DNA of 12,887 bases from Candidatus Omnitrophota bacterium (lineage in GTDB: Bacteria; Hinthialibacterota; Hinthialibacteria; JAKQFZ01). The stretch is taken from assembly GCA_029558215.1 (NCBI GenBank), contig JAKQFZ010001050.1:1-12887 (forward strand), in the 5' to 3' direction. Shown piece by piece: positions 7,301 through 12,887 of the stretch. A program made the position numbers and the translations under genes. Under the pieces are notes generated by a model. That model was not told where the DNA came from. It made no database searches and saw only the letters and a program-made list of their open reading frames with translations. Each line of letters begins with the position of its first letter. Position 1 is the first letter of the stretch.

Positions 7301-9151
7301 GTAGTGACAGTGACTGGGGCCAATTTTGTGTCGGGTGCGCAAGTGTTTTTCGGGGCTGCCATGTCGCCGTCCGTTGTGTACCACGCGACTACAACTCTTC
7401 AGGTTGTCAGTCCCCCTGGAACTGGATCTGTCGGGGTGGCAGTTCGGAATCCTGATGGACAAGCAGGGTTGTTGCCTAACTCTTTCACCTATATCGCTCC
7501 ACCAAGCATCAGTGTTATCAGCCCAGACCGTGGCCCGGAGTCAGGCGGGACACCGGTCACGGTCACTGGCGCAAACTTCCTGGCTCCTGTGAGTGTTCTG
7601 TTTGGTGCAAATCCAGGTGTTGGTGCTGTCGTTACGGGTGGCTCGATCATTGATGTGCTCACTCCTGCGGGTGCCGGTGTTGTGAGTGTGACTGTCCAGA
7701 ATGCCGATGGGCAGGCCGCTGTGAAGTCGGGTGCTTTTACGTTTGACCCGGCCCCCACGCTCTCTTCTATTAACCCTATCCAAGGTGCACAGCCAGGGGG
7801 CACTTTGGTGACCCTGGATGGAACGAACTTTGTCAACGGTGCTTCAGTGATGTTTGGTGCCAAACCGTCATCGGATGTGACATTTATCAGTTCCACTCAG
7901 CTGACCGCCGTGTCGCCGAGCGGAACTGGAACTGTCGCTGTCTTGGTTGTGAATCCTGACAGCCAAAGTTCAAATCCTCTGAACTACCAGTATCTAGGTC
8001 CCCCAGGAATTACATCGTCCAGCCCAAACTCAGGGCCAAGACCTGGTGGCACGCTGGTCACGATCAACGGAGTTCGTTTCCGCACCGGTGCAGTAGTTCT
8101 TTTTGGTGGATTTGTTGTCTCGCCATCAACATTGAATGTCAACCAGATTACGGCGCTGACGCCAGCGGTGCCTGTTGGAACTGGAACTGTGAGTGTTAGG
8201 GTCAGGAATACAGACGGCCAAACTGGCACATCCCCAGATTCCTTCACTTTTGTCGAAGTAGGAGCCAACTCGCCTCCAGACATCATTCCCATTGGAGACA
8301 GAGTTTTTGATCTGAACGAGGGAGACCTTCTTACATTCCGTGTTGAGGTTGTTGATCCGGATGATGACCCGGTGACAGTTGTATGCACTGATTCGCCACC
8401 GGATGCTGCCTTCGACGAAATGACGTGGCAGTTCAGTTACAAACCGCCCTTCAACCAGGCGATTCAGCAGGAAGAGTTTGATATTACCTTTATCGCTTCC
8501 GATGGAATTGACTGCGATACGGAAACCATCAAATTGACCATCATCAATACCAATGGCCCTCCGGAGATTGACCCTATCGGAAACAGGCAAGTGACCGTTC
8601 ACAAGAGTCTTGGTTTTGTTGTGCAAGCGACTGATCCGGATGATGAGGGACAGACACTGACGTATTCTGCAATGAATGTTCCTTCGGGTCCGGTAACCTC
8701 AGCCTCTTTTGACCTGCTGACAAAGCAGTTCGACTGGAACCCACTCCCTGGAGATGAAGGGGTTTACTCAGATATCATCTTCGCAGTGACCGATGGTCTT
8801 GCTGAGGCGACTCAAACGATTTCCATTACCGTGAACTCGAATCGCCCTCCCGTGCTTGCGTCAGTTGGAAGTCGAACGTATGAGACCAACACTCCTGTAG
8901 TGATCCAACTGTCTGCGACGGATCCCGACGGTCCTCAACCAGATGTGTTGACCTATTCTGCCATCGGAACTCCAGCAGATGCGTCATTTAGTCCTGAAAC
9001 GGGGCGGTTCGAATGGATTTCTGGAACATCTCGGTCGGCGACTATCACTTTTGGTGTCACTGACGGTGAGTACTCGGACTCAGAGACGGTCACGATAGCG
9101 ATTCAGAGCAGCACAGACATTCCGAAAGTGCTCTGGGAGTCCGCCAAGTAG
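4352..9151 (+). CDS. Giant exported protein: YVTN propeller, 11 IPT/TIG repeats, 3 cadherin/Ig-like domains
   Basis: The product is 1599 residues. Residues 1-32 form a Sec signal peptide: basic n-region with R5 and R11, hydrophobic core about 12-28, likely cleavage after S32 (VWS). The cysteine at 29 follows proline, so it is not a good lipobox. Residues 33-369 hold seven YVTN-type blades with recurring 'AITPNG' and 'YVTN' motifs, consistent with a closed seven-bladed propeller. Eleven IPT/TIG domains of 84-87 residues follow (371-1303), each opening with a 'P..GP..GGT.VT..G..F' pattern and closing with 'F.Y'. Three cadherin/Ig-like domains of the 'GN....T....DPD' type close the protein (1304-1599). 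It ends in a short polar tail without LPXTG, PEP-CTERM, type IX sorting or autotransporter features. It probably acts outside the cytoplasm in adhesion or as a binding scaffold; the ligand is unknown. It has its own promoter and SD. Confidence 0.9.
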   Translation: MVLGRGFLGGRSIALVCFCLGALCLSVPCVWSKTAYVTNYGSDTVSPVNTALNPPVVGVGISVGDGPVGVAVTPDGSYVLVSNRTTGADGLPDTVMFINTKTNAVAKTLTVEDGPSSVAITPNGQYAFVTNEFSATVSVIDVPNQVVVDVNPGTPEIDAISLGNPAAAPVDIISTLDSSKIYVANFAISTISVIDVATLQVVNSYALGTSPNGIAITPNGTKLYVTNFNAENVLVLDAATGTALPSSPINIGIIAGPPKVNERPQSIRITPDGTKAYITIDGKQGNQPDFVRCIDTVTDTLIPGVNISLGVNSTPRGIAITPMGDYVYVCKSAGTDVVVISSASNTIAHTLTTALNPRQVAIVGSVFLPPPEVTLVSPGGGPSSGGTPVTVTGKYFREGATVTFGSTPATAVQVQSLTQLTCIAPAGPANQPVNVTVANLGDGSGVLTNGYFYDPPPVLYSVLPNEGPEAGNTSVTISGRFFDSGLTVAFGSVAATDIVVVNSQTVTCKTPAGVGIVNVTLRNPDLQQATLTNAFTYYPPPDILSITPDSGPEAGGTVVGISGTGFRAGVQVFFGATQSPSVVFSSSTSLDAVAPEGYGVGTVAITVRNSDGQQDILDAAFRYVPAPEILSIAPGQGPENGGTLVSIFGDHFSSPGAAVRIGGKNALSTTVVSATEITFLTPSGVGSVAIRVTNLDGQYDEVSDAFLYVPAPVVLSVDPTSGNQTGGTPVTINGLHFHPDATVSFGPYGAASVMVHDHAVIWATTNPGVGVVNVRVTNPDGQYGSLPGGFTYITPVIVSQVLPVKGPTAGNTVVEIAGAGFVAGATVEFGGLLAGSVVVDSSAHLTCLTPSHAPGLVDVKVTIPDGSVGILFDGYAYIPPPTVSQVVPSSGRSDGWDSVVILGSDFDFMGSVSVMFGVNEAMDVVADSSSQITVTTPAGTGTVDVTVTNGDGQFDVLPAGYTYIPAPSVSGVAPGSGPQSGGTVVTVTGANFVSGAQVFFGAAMSPSVVYHATTTLQVVSPPGTGSVGVAVRNPDGQAGLLPNSFTYIAPPSISVISPDRGPESGGTPVTVTGANFLAPVSVLFGANPGVGAVVTGGSIIDVLTPAGAGVVSVTVQNADGQAAVKSGAFTFDPAPTLSSINPIQGAQPGGTLVTLDGTNFVNGASVMFGAKPSSDVTFISSTQLTAVSPSGTGTVAVLVVNPDSQSSNPLNYQYLGPPGITSSSPNSGPRPGGTLVTINGVRFRTGAVVLFGGFVVSPSTLNVNQITALTPAVPVGTGTVSVRVRNTDGQTGTSPDSFTFVEVGANSPPDIIPIGDRVFDLNEGDLLTFRVEVVDPDDDPVTVVCTDSPPDAAFDEMTWQFSYKPPFNQAIQQEEFDITFIASDGIDCDTETIKLTIINTNGPPEIDPIGNRQVTVHKSLGFVVQATDPDDEGQTLTYSAMNVPSGPVTSASFDLLTKQFDWNPLPGDEGVYSDIIFAVTDGLAEATQTISITVNSNRPPVLASVGSRTYETNTPVVIQLSATDPDGPQPDVLTYSAIGTPADASFSPETGRFEWISGTSRSATITFGVTDGEYSDSETVTIAIQSSTDIPKVLWESAK
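4448..5458 (+). repeat. Seven YVTN-type beta-propeller blades
   Basis: The encoded residues 33-369 contain seven units that begin with YVTN, VLVSN, FVTN, YVANF, YVTNF, YITID and YVCKS variants. Five of them carry a TPDG, TPNG or TPMG turn about 35-50 residues later. Blade 3 is long and its turn reads STLDSSK; the last blade is short and runs directly into the first IPT domain. Seven is a common count for closed propellers of this family. The blades are diverged in DNA sequence, so this is a protein-level repeat only. Confidence 0.75.
5462..8260 (+). repeat. Eleven tandem IPT/TIG domain repeats
   Basis: Repeat units begin near nucleotides 5462, 5714, 5966, 6224, 6479, 6731, 6986, 7244, 7496, 7748 and 8000, giving a period of 252-261 bases (84-87 residues). 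Each encodes an immunoglobulin-like IPT/TIG fold: an opening proline, a G-P/G-x-x-x-GGT loop, a beta strand with V-T-I-x-G, a 'V.FG' strand and a closing aromatic such as F.Y. Unit 7 (from 6986) is the most divergent in the loop, with GRSDGWDS replacing the usual GP..GGT. Units differ enough at DNA level to have been long separated, though short stretches such as the FTYI-type closings are repeated. Confidence 0.88.
8261..9148 (+). repeat. Three cadherin/Ig-like C-terminal domains
   Basis: Units start at about residues 1304, 1402 and 1498 (nucleotides 8261, 8555 and 8843). Each opens with 'PP.I..IG' or a similar string, carries a D-P-D pair (VDPDDD, TDPDDE, TDPDGP) typical of calcium-binding cadherin-like or putative-Ig domains, and closes with a 'F..TDG' or 'ASDG' motif followed by 'T..I.I...N'. 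The DPD motifs suggest calcium rigidification, which is inference. Domains of this sort are common at the C-terminus of secreted bacterial surface proteins. Confidence 0.75.
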
Positions 9152-9153
9152 AC

Positions 9154-9173
9154 CGCAGCAGGTGGATGCTGCG
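9154..9173 (+). terminator. Short hairpin just after the giant gene stop
   Basis: CGCAGCA (9154-9160) pairs with TGCTGCG (9167-9173) around a six-base loop, beginning three bases after the TAG at 9149-9151. No T-run follows, so it may protect the mRNA 3' end rather than terminate. It is the first of two structures in the convergent gap. Confidence 0.35.
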
Positions 9174-9192
9174 TTGATCGTAGTGTACCTTT

Positions 9193-9228
9193 GCGAACCC
9201 GTGAGGCGAGAGCGCTTCACGGGTTCGT
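9193..9228. terminator. Strong hairpin between convergent transcription units
   Basis: CGAACCCGTGA (9194-9204) and TCACGGGTTCG (9217-9227) are a perfect 11-bp inverted repeat. The loop can extend the stem by a G-T wobble and three G-C pairs (9205-9208 with 9213-9216), leaving a four-base loop. It lies between the giant gene, ending at 9151 on the plus strand, and the minus-strand operon ending at 9282, so it could serve both. Neither side has a long T-run (plus strand continues TCGTTGAG), so termination may be imperfect or factor-assisted. I see nothing else recognisable in 9152-9281. Confidence 0.65.
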
Positions 9229-9281
9229 CGTTGAGAAGAAGAGGGATACCTGTAAGACAGCCCACATCAGAGAGCGCCAGT

Positions 9282-10253
9282 TCAGATCGTTCTCAGTTCC
9301 TGAATCAGGTCAAACGCAAGAGTGAGTTCCTCAATCGTGCAGTGTGGCTGCACGAAATGTGTAGTGCAGAGAAGAAGTCCCCCTTCGGCGAACATGCCCA
9401 TTACGCGCTGGATTTCAGAGCGCAGAAAATCCAGTTTGCCGAAGCCGATGGTTGTCTGTACATCGAGTCCGCCCATGACGGTGAAATGGCTCATGAAGTT
9501 CTCTTTGTATTGTTGAAGGCTCATACCGGCGGATTCCTGCCACGGATGGACGACATCGTAGCCGAGTTTGATGATTCCGTCCACGACGGCGTTTACATTG
9601 CCGTCGCTGTGGACACTCACGAAGGTCTTGCGAGACTTAACCAAATCACAGGTGATTTTATGATAGGGATAGATCAGACTCCACCAGGTTTTGGGACTGA
9701 ACATGAGTCCATGCTGCGCTCCCCAGTCGTCGGACACATGTACCATGTCCACGCCTAGATCAATGCAGTTGTTGGCGAAATCTCGGTTCCATTCTGCCTG
9801 GCGTTTATACACCAGGTGCAGGTCGTCTTCGAACTCAGCGAGATGGCACAGGTGTTCTTCGATGCCGAACCCACCGTTGAGTGCCTCAAAAATCCCTGGA
9901 GTCTGAACATAGACGAAACGCCCGCGTTCGTGCTTGTGGTGTCGAATGGCATCAATAATGTTCTGATAGTCTTCGGATTTGTGGGGATCGCACATCGGAA
10001 TCTGGAGGATATCTTTGGGTGTAAGTGAGCCTCCGCGAGCCTGTCTGGCTTGCTTCAGTTCATCGTTTGAGAAACAGGACGGTCCGCCAAAAAGATGCGC
10101 GAAATCAAATTCATATCTGTCCTCGAACGCCTCAACAGATCCGAATGCTTTGGTAATGGGCTCTGTAAGGTTTGCGGACACCCAGCCATAGACCGGAATC
10201 CGATCGGGTTTCTGATGATTGATCACGGCAATGACACGTTCTCTCGACAGCAT
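9282..10253 (-). CDS. URO-D superfamily protein (methyltransferase/decarboxylase-like)
   Basis: A 323-residue TIM-barrel protein of the uroporphyrinogen-decarboxylase superfamily (MtaA/CmuA-like branch). Visible family landmarks are the N-terminal 'ERVIAVINHQKPDRIPV', 'VSDDWGAQHGLMFSPKTW' (173-190), HSDG at 215-218 and 'GGLDVQTT' (261-268). The haem-pathway decarboxylase motif MRQAGR is absent, so a role in haem synthesis is unlikely. MtaA/CmuA-type zinc methyltransferases carry His-x-Cys plus a distal Cys; here the first motif is H215-S-D217, with C296 and C305 as possible distal ligands. The ATG at 10253 is supported by GGAGGG (complement of 10262-10267) at eight bases; a TTG at 10271 would add six residues. 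It is last in the sugar ABC operon, 33 bases after the permease, so it probably acts on the imported compound. The substrate is unknown. Confidence 0.85.
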   Translation of the reverse strand: MLSRERVIAVINHQKPDRIPVYGWVSANLTEPITKAFGSVEAFEDRYEFDFAHLFGGPSCFSNDELKQARQARGGSLTPKDILQIPMCDPHKSEDYQNIIDAIRHHKHERGRFVYVQTPGIFEALNGGFGIEEHLCHLAEFEDDLHLVYKRQAEWNRDFANNCIDLGVDMVHVSDDWGAQHGLMFSPKTWWSLIYPYHKITCDLVKSRKTFVSVHSDGNVNAVVDGIIKLGYDVVHPWQESAGMSLQQYKENFMSHFTVMGGLDVQTTIGFGKLDFLRSEIQRVMGMFAEGGLLLCTTHFVQPHCTIEELTLAFDLIQELRTI

Positions 10254-10261
10254 ACTGCTTT

Positions 10262-10267
10262 CCCTCC
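10262..10267 (-). promoter_or_regulatory. SD for the URO-D-like gene
   Basis: Read on the minus strand this is GGAGGG, eight bases before ATG 10253. It decides the start over the in-frame TTG at 10271, which lies upstream of the motif. Confidence 0.7.
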
Positions 10268-10286
10268 ACAAGTAGAAATCCGGATT

Positions 10287-11117
10287 TCATCCTTTGATGG
10301 CTCCGGCCGTGAGGCCTGCCTGGATTTGTTTCTGAAAAACTGAGTAGAGGAGAACTGTTGGGATGACCGCGATGGTCAAGCCGGCAAACAGGGCTCCCCA
10401 GTCCGCCTGATATTTCTGAGTCATGGTCAGATTTGCGATGCCGACAGGAAGAGTCTGGGAAGTCTCGGAGGTCAGCAGCACCAAGGCAAGAGGGTACTCG
10501 TTCCACAGTCCGATGAAGACAAAGATTCCTGCAGTAACGAGGCCTGGCCTTGCCAAAGGCAGCATCACTTTCCAGAACACCCCAAACGGGGAGCAACCAT
10601 CCATGACTGCTGCCTCCGCCAGTTCGGCTGGAAGGGTTCTGAAGAAGCCGTGCAACACAAAAATGGTGAACGACAGCGAATAAGCGCAGTAGACGGTTGC
10701 CAGACCGATTCGTGTATCCAAGAGTCCAAGGTTCTTCATCAAAATGAAGAGTGGGACGATTCCCAGAAAGACGGGTAAGGCCATTCCGAGAAGGAAAAGG
10801 TAATAGAGAAATCTGTTTCCAGGGAATCGAAACCGCGCAAGGACATAGGCCACCATCGCTGAGAGCAGGAGAATGAACACAAGAGACAAAGTGTCAATGA
10901 TGAGGGAATTCCAGAATTTCCAGCCCAATGCCCCCTTGAGCCAGGCGTTGGTATAGTTTACCAGATGAACCGATCCGAAAAGTCTCCAGGGTTCGGCGAA
11001 AATACTCCAGGAATCCTTGAGTGATGTCGCAATCATCCAGAAAAGTGGGTAGACGACAACAAGCGCATAGAGTGAAAGGAGCATGGTAATAAGGTATCGG
11101 GCTGTCTTGGAGATCAT
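10287..11117 (-). CDS. Carbohydrate ABC transporter permease (MalG/UgpE type)
   Basis: The second integral membrane subunit of a CUT1-like importer, 276 residues, with about six membrane helices (9-31, 72-94, 105-127, 135-158, 192-214, 243-265). The cytoplasmic EAA loop, which docks on the ATPase, is clear: E168-A169-A170, then G174, then L186-P187. The C-terminal AGAIKG is typical of this permease half. ATG 11117 overlaps the stop of the upstream permease (ATGA, 11114-11117), so translation is coupled; an AGGAG (complement of 11129-11133) lies 11 bases upstream. Specificity cannot be read from the permease. Confidence 0.94.
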   Translation of the reverse strand: MISKTARYLITMLLSLYALVVVYPLFWMIATSLKDSWSIFAEPWRLFGSVHLVNYTNAWLKGALGWKFWNSLIIDTLSLVFILLLSAMVAYVLARFRFPGNRFLYYLFLLGMALPVFLGIVPLFILMKNLGLLDTRIGLATVYCAYSLSFTIFVLHGFFRTLPAELAEAAVMDGCSPFGVFWKVMLPLARPGLVTAGIFVFIGLWNEYPLALVLLTSETSQTLPVGIANLTMTQKYQADWGALFAGLTIAVIPTVLLYSVFQKQIQAGLTAGAIKG

Positions 11118-12040
11118 AGTTCCACAGGCTCCTGTCGAAAGAGGCGGTTGACTGCTACAGCAAAGACCAGAACGGTAATCAGAATCATCACACCGATGGC
11201 ACAGGCATAGCCGAAGTTTCCATTCTGGAATCCCTGCTGGTAAAGGTAGGTGAGCAGCACGTCATTGTAACGACTTGGCTGGCCTTCGTTGATTACGAAA
11301 ACAAGCGAGAAGATGTTCACCGAGTTGATGACGATGTAGACGGCAGCGATCTTGAGAATCTCACTCAGAAGGGGTAGGGAAATATGACGGAATTGCTGCC
11401 AGAAGTTTGCCCCATCTATCTGTGCGGCTTCGACGTAGTCCTTTGGGATTCGAAGAAGGCCTGCGTAGAACAGAACGACATAGAAACCCGTGGCGCACCA
11501 GACATAGATGAGCATTACCGCCCACAGCGCGGTGGCAGGCTCTCCCAACCAGGCACGGCAGAATTGCTCCAGGCGCATCAGCCTGAGCAGTCCGTTCAGA
11601 AGTCCGAAGGATGGATTAAAGACAAAGGACCAGAGAATAGAGACAGCGACAACGGACATCACATTCGGGAAAAGAAAGACGATGCGAAAGAAGTCTCGTC
11701 CGCGGCCACACCACGTCAGACCGACAGCCAGTGACAAGGCAAGCACCAGGGTTGCTGTGCCGCCAACAAAGATAAACTGAACGTTGTGCCAGAGTGCCCT
11801 CCAAAAGGAGGCATCTTCGAGAAGCAGTTTGGCAATGTTCTCACTGCCGACGTATTCAAATCTCTCGGCTGCAGCGCTGCCCCGAAAGAGGGAGAGCCGT
11901 ATCGCCTGTCCCATCGGATAGACGAAAAACACGAGATATAAAAGCACGGCGGGAAGGAGGAAGAGAACAATCAAGGCCAGTGGCCTTTTCAAGTCCGCTG
12001 TGGCTCTTCCTATCGCTTTGCTTCTTGTCTGTTTTGTCAT
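11114..12040 (-). CDS. Carbohydrate ABC transporter permease (MalF/UgpA type)
   Basis: The first integral membrane subunit, 308 residues. A basic cytoplasmic N-terminus (residues 1-19) precedes the first helix (21-42). Further helices lie at about 85-110, 117-142, 171-195, 229-251 and 276-298. The EAA loop is present: E204-A205-A206, then G210, then L222-P223. It pairs with the following permease to form the translocation path. ATG 12040 has AAGG (complement of 12048-12051) seven bases upstream and lies 12 bases after the solute-binding gene stop. No ATPase gene is in the window; such systems often use an ATPase encoded elsewhere (MsmK/UgpC-like), which is known for the family, not shown here. 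Confidence 0.94.
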   Translation of the reverse strand: MTKQTRSKAIGRATADLKRPLALIVLFLLPAVLLYLVFFVYPMGQAIRLSLFRGSAAAERFEYVGSENIAKLLLEDASFWRALWHNVQFIFVGGTATLVLALSLAVGLTWCGRGRDFFRIVFLFPNVMSVVAVSILWSFVFNPSFGLLNGLLRLMRLEQFCRAWLGEPATALWAVMLIYVWCATGFYVVLFYAGLLRIPKDYVEAAQIDGANFWQQFRHISLPLLSEILKIAAVYIVINSVNIFSLVFVINEGQPSRYNDVLLTYLYQQGFQNGNFGYACAIGVMILITVLVFAVAVNRLFRQEPVEL

Positions 12041-12052
12041 GGCGTAACCTTG

Positions 12053-12887
12053 TCAGGGTACTTTGAACTTCTGGATGTGTGAGTCCGAGCGTACCTTTTC
12101 TGCCTGTTTTTCCATTTGCTCGACAAATTGCTCAGGGGTCAGCAGATTGTTGTAAAGATCGCGAAAGAGATTCTGAATCTCAGTCCCCATCTCAGGATAC
12201 CATTCTTCGTAGTCAAGTGACCAGGTGCCTTTGGCACTCTCAACATACTCCAGAGGTTTCAGGAGATGTGGCGGGGCATTGACCTCACCCAGCCCCACGA
12301 CACTCATCAAAGTACCTTTCTGTTCGACAAATCTCCGCGCATTCTGTGGAGAGGCGATGTAGCGGAAGAAATCCGCTGCCAGATCGGGGTGCTTTGATTT
12401 GCTGCCGATGAACCATCCATGGCCGTCCAAACCGGCGCAGACCAAACTTGGTTCCCCTTTGCCGTCCTCAAAGACTGGGCACAGCATGAACTCCATTACG
12501 AAGTCCGAGGGGAGCAGATTGGCCATCTCCGAATGAAGCCATGTGCCGCAGGGGATCATTGCTGCTCGACCGACCAAGAATTCCATCTGCGATTCCGTAT
12601 GGTTCATCCCGATGCAGCCTGACTGAAAGTAGCCTTTTCGTTTGAAGTCCACGACATATTCTGCGGCTCTTACAAAGGCAGGATCCTTCCAGGCTCCGGG
12701 CTCAAGATTCTGTGCCCGGTTCAGAACTTCCAAGCCACCCAGACTGATGACCCAGGGAAAGTAAAATCCTCGGAGCGCATACCCTGGATAGCGACCTGTA
12801 AAAGTAAGAGGAGCGATATGTTCCGACTTGATCTGCTCGCAGAGAGAAGTCAGTTCAGAGAAAGTTCTTGGTACTTGCCAACCGTGT
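12053..12887 (-). CDS. Extracellular solute-binding protein, partial (C-terminal 277 residues)
   Basis: The periplasmic or membrane-anchored binding component of the ABC importer. The gene runs off the right edge of the window, so start, signal peptide and N-terminal lobe are missing; the frame stays open to 12887, and the apparent TTG start at 12733 is internal. The visible part resembles CUT1-type binding proteins: 'VPRTFSEL' with 'C..IK' near the left end, then 'MEFLVGRAAMIPCGTWLHSEM' further on. That last pattern recalls the N-acetylglucosamine/chitooligosaccharide-binding NgcE-like group, but this is a tentative resemblance. It is followed within 12 bases by the MalF-type permease and should be the first gene of the operon visible here. 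Confidence 0.85.
   Translation of the reverse strand, partial: HGWQVPRTFSELTSLCEQIKSEHIAPLTFTGRYPGYALRGFYFPWVISLGGLEVLNRAQNLEPGAWKDPAFVRAAEYVVDFKRKGYFQSGCIGMNHTESQMEFLVGRAAMIPCGTWLHSEMANLLPSDFVMEFMLCPVFEDGKGEPSLVCAGLDGHGWFIGSKSKHPDLAADFFRYIASPQNARRFVEQKGTLMSVVGLGEVNAPPHLLKPLEYVESAKGTWSLDYEEWYPEMGTEIQNLFRDLYNNLLTPEQFVEQMEKQAEKVRSDSHIQKFKVP

Noticed and set aside
5462..8260. Regularly spaced repeats considered as a CRISPR or minisatellite array.
   Set aside because: Units are about 255 bases, diverged in DNA and conserved as protein domains, so they are IPT/TIG coding repeats.
9282..10253. Annotation as haem-pathway uroporphyrinogen decarboxylase (hemE).
   Set aside because: The N-terminal MRQAGR substrate motif is missing and the context is a sugar importer.
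12053..12733. Solute-binding gene starting at TTG 12733.
   Set aside because: The same frame remains open to the window edge with family-like residues, so this start is internal.

Overview
This is a bacterial chromosomal segment of moderate G+C (roughly half by eye), densely coding, with few mobile traces. ATG is the best-supported start throughout, with Shine-Dalgarno (SD) motifs at several genes. The housekeeping genes (uppP, ftsK) do not allow a confident phylum. A uroporphyrinogen-decarboxylase-like protein inside a sugar ABC operon, plus a giant secreted IPT/TIG-repeat protein, is a combination I associate with free-living, polymer-degrading environmental lineages (PVC, FCB and neighbouring candidate phyla). 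That is an impression, not a placement.

Layout. (1) Positions 1-277 hold no gene I can support and a possible extended -10 promoter. (2) A forward cluster runs 278-3979: a single-domain response regulator, uppP (undecaprenyl-diphosphatase) and ftsK (DNA translocase). uppP and ftsK overlap by four bases (ATGA). A short leader before uppP can fold into two mutually exclusive hairpins, one covering the uppP SD. (3) Positions 3980-4351 hold a 38-codon relic resembling the N-terminal helix-turn-helix of an ISNCY-type transposase on the minus strand, then a strong sigma70-like promoter and a structured leader of about 200 nt. (4) Positions 4352-9151 encode a 1599-residue exported protein: signal peptide, a probable seven-bladed YVTN-type propeller, eleven tandem IPT/TIG domains and three cadherin/Ig-like domains. 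(5) Positions 9152-9281 separate convergent transcription units and contain a strong hairpin that may serve both. (6) On the minus strand, 12887 down to 9282 is an operon: a partial solute-binding protein, two MalF/MalG-type permeases and a URO-D-superfamily protein.

How it works together. UppP regenerates undecaprenyl phosphate for envelope synthesis and FtsK couples chromosome segregation to division, so the forward cluster is envelope/division housekeeping, with a response regulator whose partner is not visible. The giant protein has its own promoter and looks like an extracellular or cell-surface scaffold. The minus-strand operon would import a carbohydrate-like solute. Its last gene is not a haem-type decarboxylase and probably acts on the imported compound or a methylated or carboxylated derivative. 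No ATPase gene is visible, so it lies upstream of the window or is shared.

I do not see a defence system, CRISPR array, RNA gene or intact mobile element. The best leads are the URO-D-like enzyme with an altered metal motif, the architecture of the giant protein, the transposase relic, and the variant FtsK gamma recognition helix.
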